Below, in pieces: positions 63,281 through 64,000 of a DNA stretch of 64,000 nt. The first letter of the stretch is position 1, and each line of letters begins with the position of its first letter. A model generated the notes under the pieces. The model ran no database searches. It was not told the origin of the DNA and was given only the letters and a program-made list of their open reading frames with translations. A program made the translations under genes and the position numbers. The stretch spans positions 1 through 64,000 of the forward strand of contig QKCJ01000005.1 in assembly GCA_003245715.1 (NCBI GenBank), written 5' to 3'. Source of the stretch: a bacterium (GTDB taxonomy: Bacteria > Planctomycetota > SZUA-567).

Positions 63281-64000
63281 ATGTCGGGTATTCTTGATAA
63301 AAGCGTTCAATACCTCAAAGGTGTTGGTGAGGCCAGGGCAAAGGATTTTGCCAGACTGGGTGTCTGCACATTACGCGATCTGGTTTTCACATTCCCGCGC
63401 GATATCTCCGATCGTTCAAACATCTCTACTATTGCCGGCATTGAGAACGAGGGCGAGGTGGTCATTCTCGGTAACGTTATTAAATATCGCGAGCGTAACA
63501 TCAGGCGCGGTAAGCTGCGATGTGTGGTCACGGCTATTATTGATGATGGTACGGGGCATCTTGAAGCTAGTTGGTTTAATGCGCCGTGGATTGCGGAAAA
63601 ACTTAATGACGCGACACTTCTTTTATATGGCAAGGTTCGCCGGGACGGCAAAGCTTTGAAGATGGATCATCCGGTCTTTGAGGTTGTGCCGGATTCAGGC
63701 GATATTTCCGACAGCCTGACCGCGGGCAGGATGGTGCCGATTTATCCGTGTACAGGAAAGCTTAACCAGAATGTCTGGCGCAAGGTGATTGATGCTGCCC
63801 TGAATGAGGCAAAAGATGTTATTCCGGAGATTTATCCACCAGACTATCTGCGCGAACATCAGCTTCTTGACCGGGCGAGTGCGGTCTGCAATATGCATTT
63901 TCCTGAGGATGAAGAAACACGGATGATGGCCAGATACCGCCTTGCTTATGATGAGTGCATCATGATGCAGCTTGCCATTGCCATGCGGCGCAAGAATTAT
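63281..64000 (+). CDS. recG: ATP-dependent DNA helicase RecG (5' part, cut by the window end)
   Basis: The first 240 residues of RecG. It begins L-D-K-S-V-Q-Y-L-K-G-V-G-E-A-R-A, followed by L-R-D-L-V-F-T-F-P-R and an OB-fold wedge domain with F-N-A-P-W and L-Y-G-K-V. The helicase motifs lie beyond the window. RecG regresses stalled replication forks. The ATG 63281 has only a weak ribosome-binding site (GCGGAT). The gene runs off the end without a stop. Confidence 0.9.
   Translation, partial: MSGILDKSVQYLKGVGEARAKDFARLGVCTLRDLVFTFPRDISDRSNISTIAGIENEGEVVILGNVIKYRERNIRRGKLRCVVTAIIDDGTGHLEASWFNAPWIAEKLNDATLLLYGKVRRDGKALKMDHPVFEVVPDSGDISDSLTAGRMVPIYPCTGKLNQNVWRKVIDAALNEAKDVIPEIYPPDYLREHQLLDRASAVCNMHFPEDEETRMMARYRLAYDECIMMQLAIAMRRKNY

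Overview
The window looks like a chromosomal segment of a Gram-negative, motile bacterium, most likely of the PVC group (Planctomycetes-Verrucomicrobia-Lentisphaerae-Chlamydiae). I favour a Lentisphaerota/Verrucomicrobiota-like lineage but cannot prove it from sequence alone. Supporting signs are a KDO synthase gene (LPS), Ser/Thr kinases fused to FGE-sulfatase-like domains, a Chlamydia-Pmp-like repeat adhesin with an LEPR-XLL-like N-terminus, an ATP synthase alpha subunit with an extra segment, and a Na+-type rotor subunit. Almost all of the window is ordinary, intact, tightly packed genes; I see no phage, insertion sequence or CRISPR array.

Layout. 1-13.0 kb: a decayed glycoside-hydrolase-like gene, pyruvate kinase, a small HTH regulator, a hybrid histidine kinase, two chemoreceptors, a polysaccharide deacetylase, an unknown membrane protein, a two-tRNA operon (Lys, Glu) and a glutathione peroxidase. 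13.0-20.8 kb: SRP RNA, then dnaX, rhomboid protease, ybaB/ebfC, ribBA, ribH, nusB, a PHP phosphoesterase and ftsY. 20.8-27.5 kb: lipoprotein, kdsA-hisA-serS, an ankyrin-MscS channel and a UlaG-like hydrolase. 27.5-43.1 kb: a divergent locus. Leftward is an operon for a 1462-residue beta-helix adhesin, an FHA-GAF-HD-GYP protein and a kinase/FGE-like protein. Rightward is an operon for a TolC-like lipoprotein, a HlyD adaptor, a GAF-HlyD protein and an M50 protease-HlyD fusion. A PilZ gene follows. 43.2-49.7 kb: glmU-like, prs, rplY, pth, rpsF, ssb, rpsR, rplI and dnaB. 49.8-53.2 kb: cheW, a chemoreceptor and a methyltransferase. 53.3-63.2 kb: a complete but odd F-type ATP synthase operon, then the start of recG.

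Two systems deserve attention. (1) The ATP synthase operon has one normal c subunit with a two-carboxylate Na+ motif. It also has a three-hairpin fused c protein that lacks the ion-binding carboxylate in all three hairpins. Two b-type subunits each carry an extracytoplasmic domain, and the a subunit has a calcium-binding-like loop. Together these suggest a modified rotor and extra structure on the periplasmic side. (2) The 27.5-43.1 kb locus looks like a surface-export and signalling module. An adhesin with an LEPR-XLL-like N-terminus is paired with an envelope conduit that has no ABC ATPase; instead it has a site-2-type protease fused to an adaptor, next to serine/threonine-kinase, FHA and c-di-GMP (HD-GYP, PilZ) proteins.
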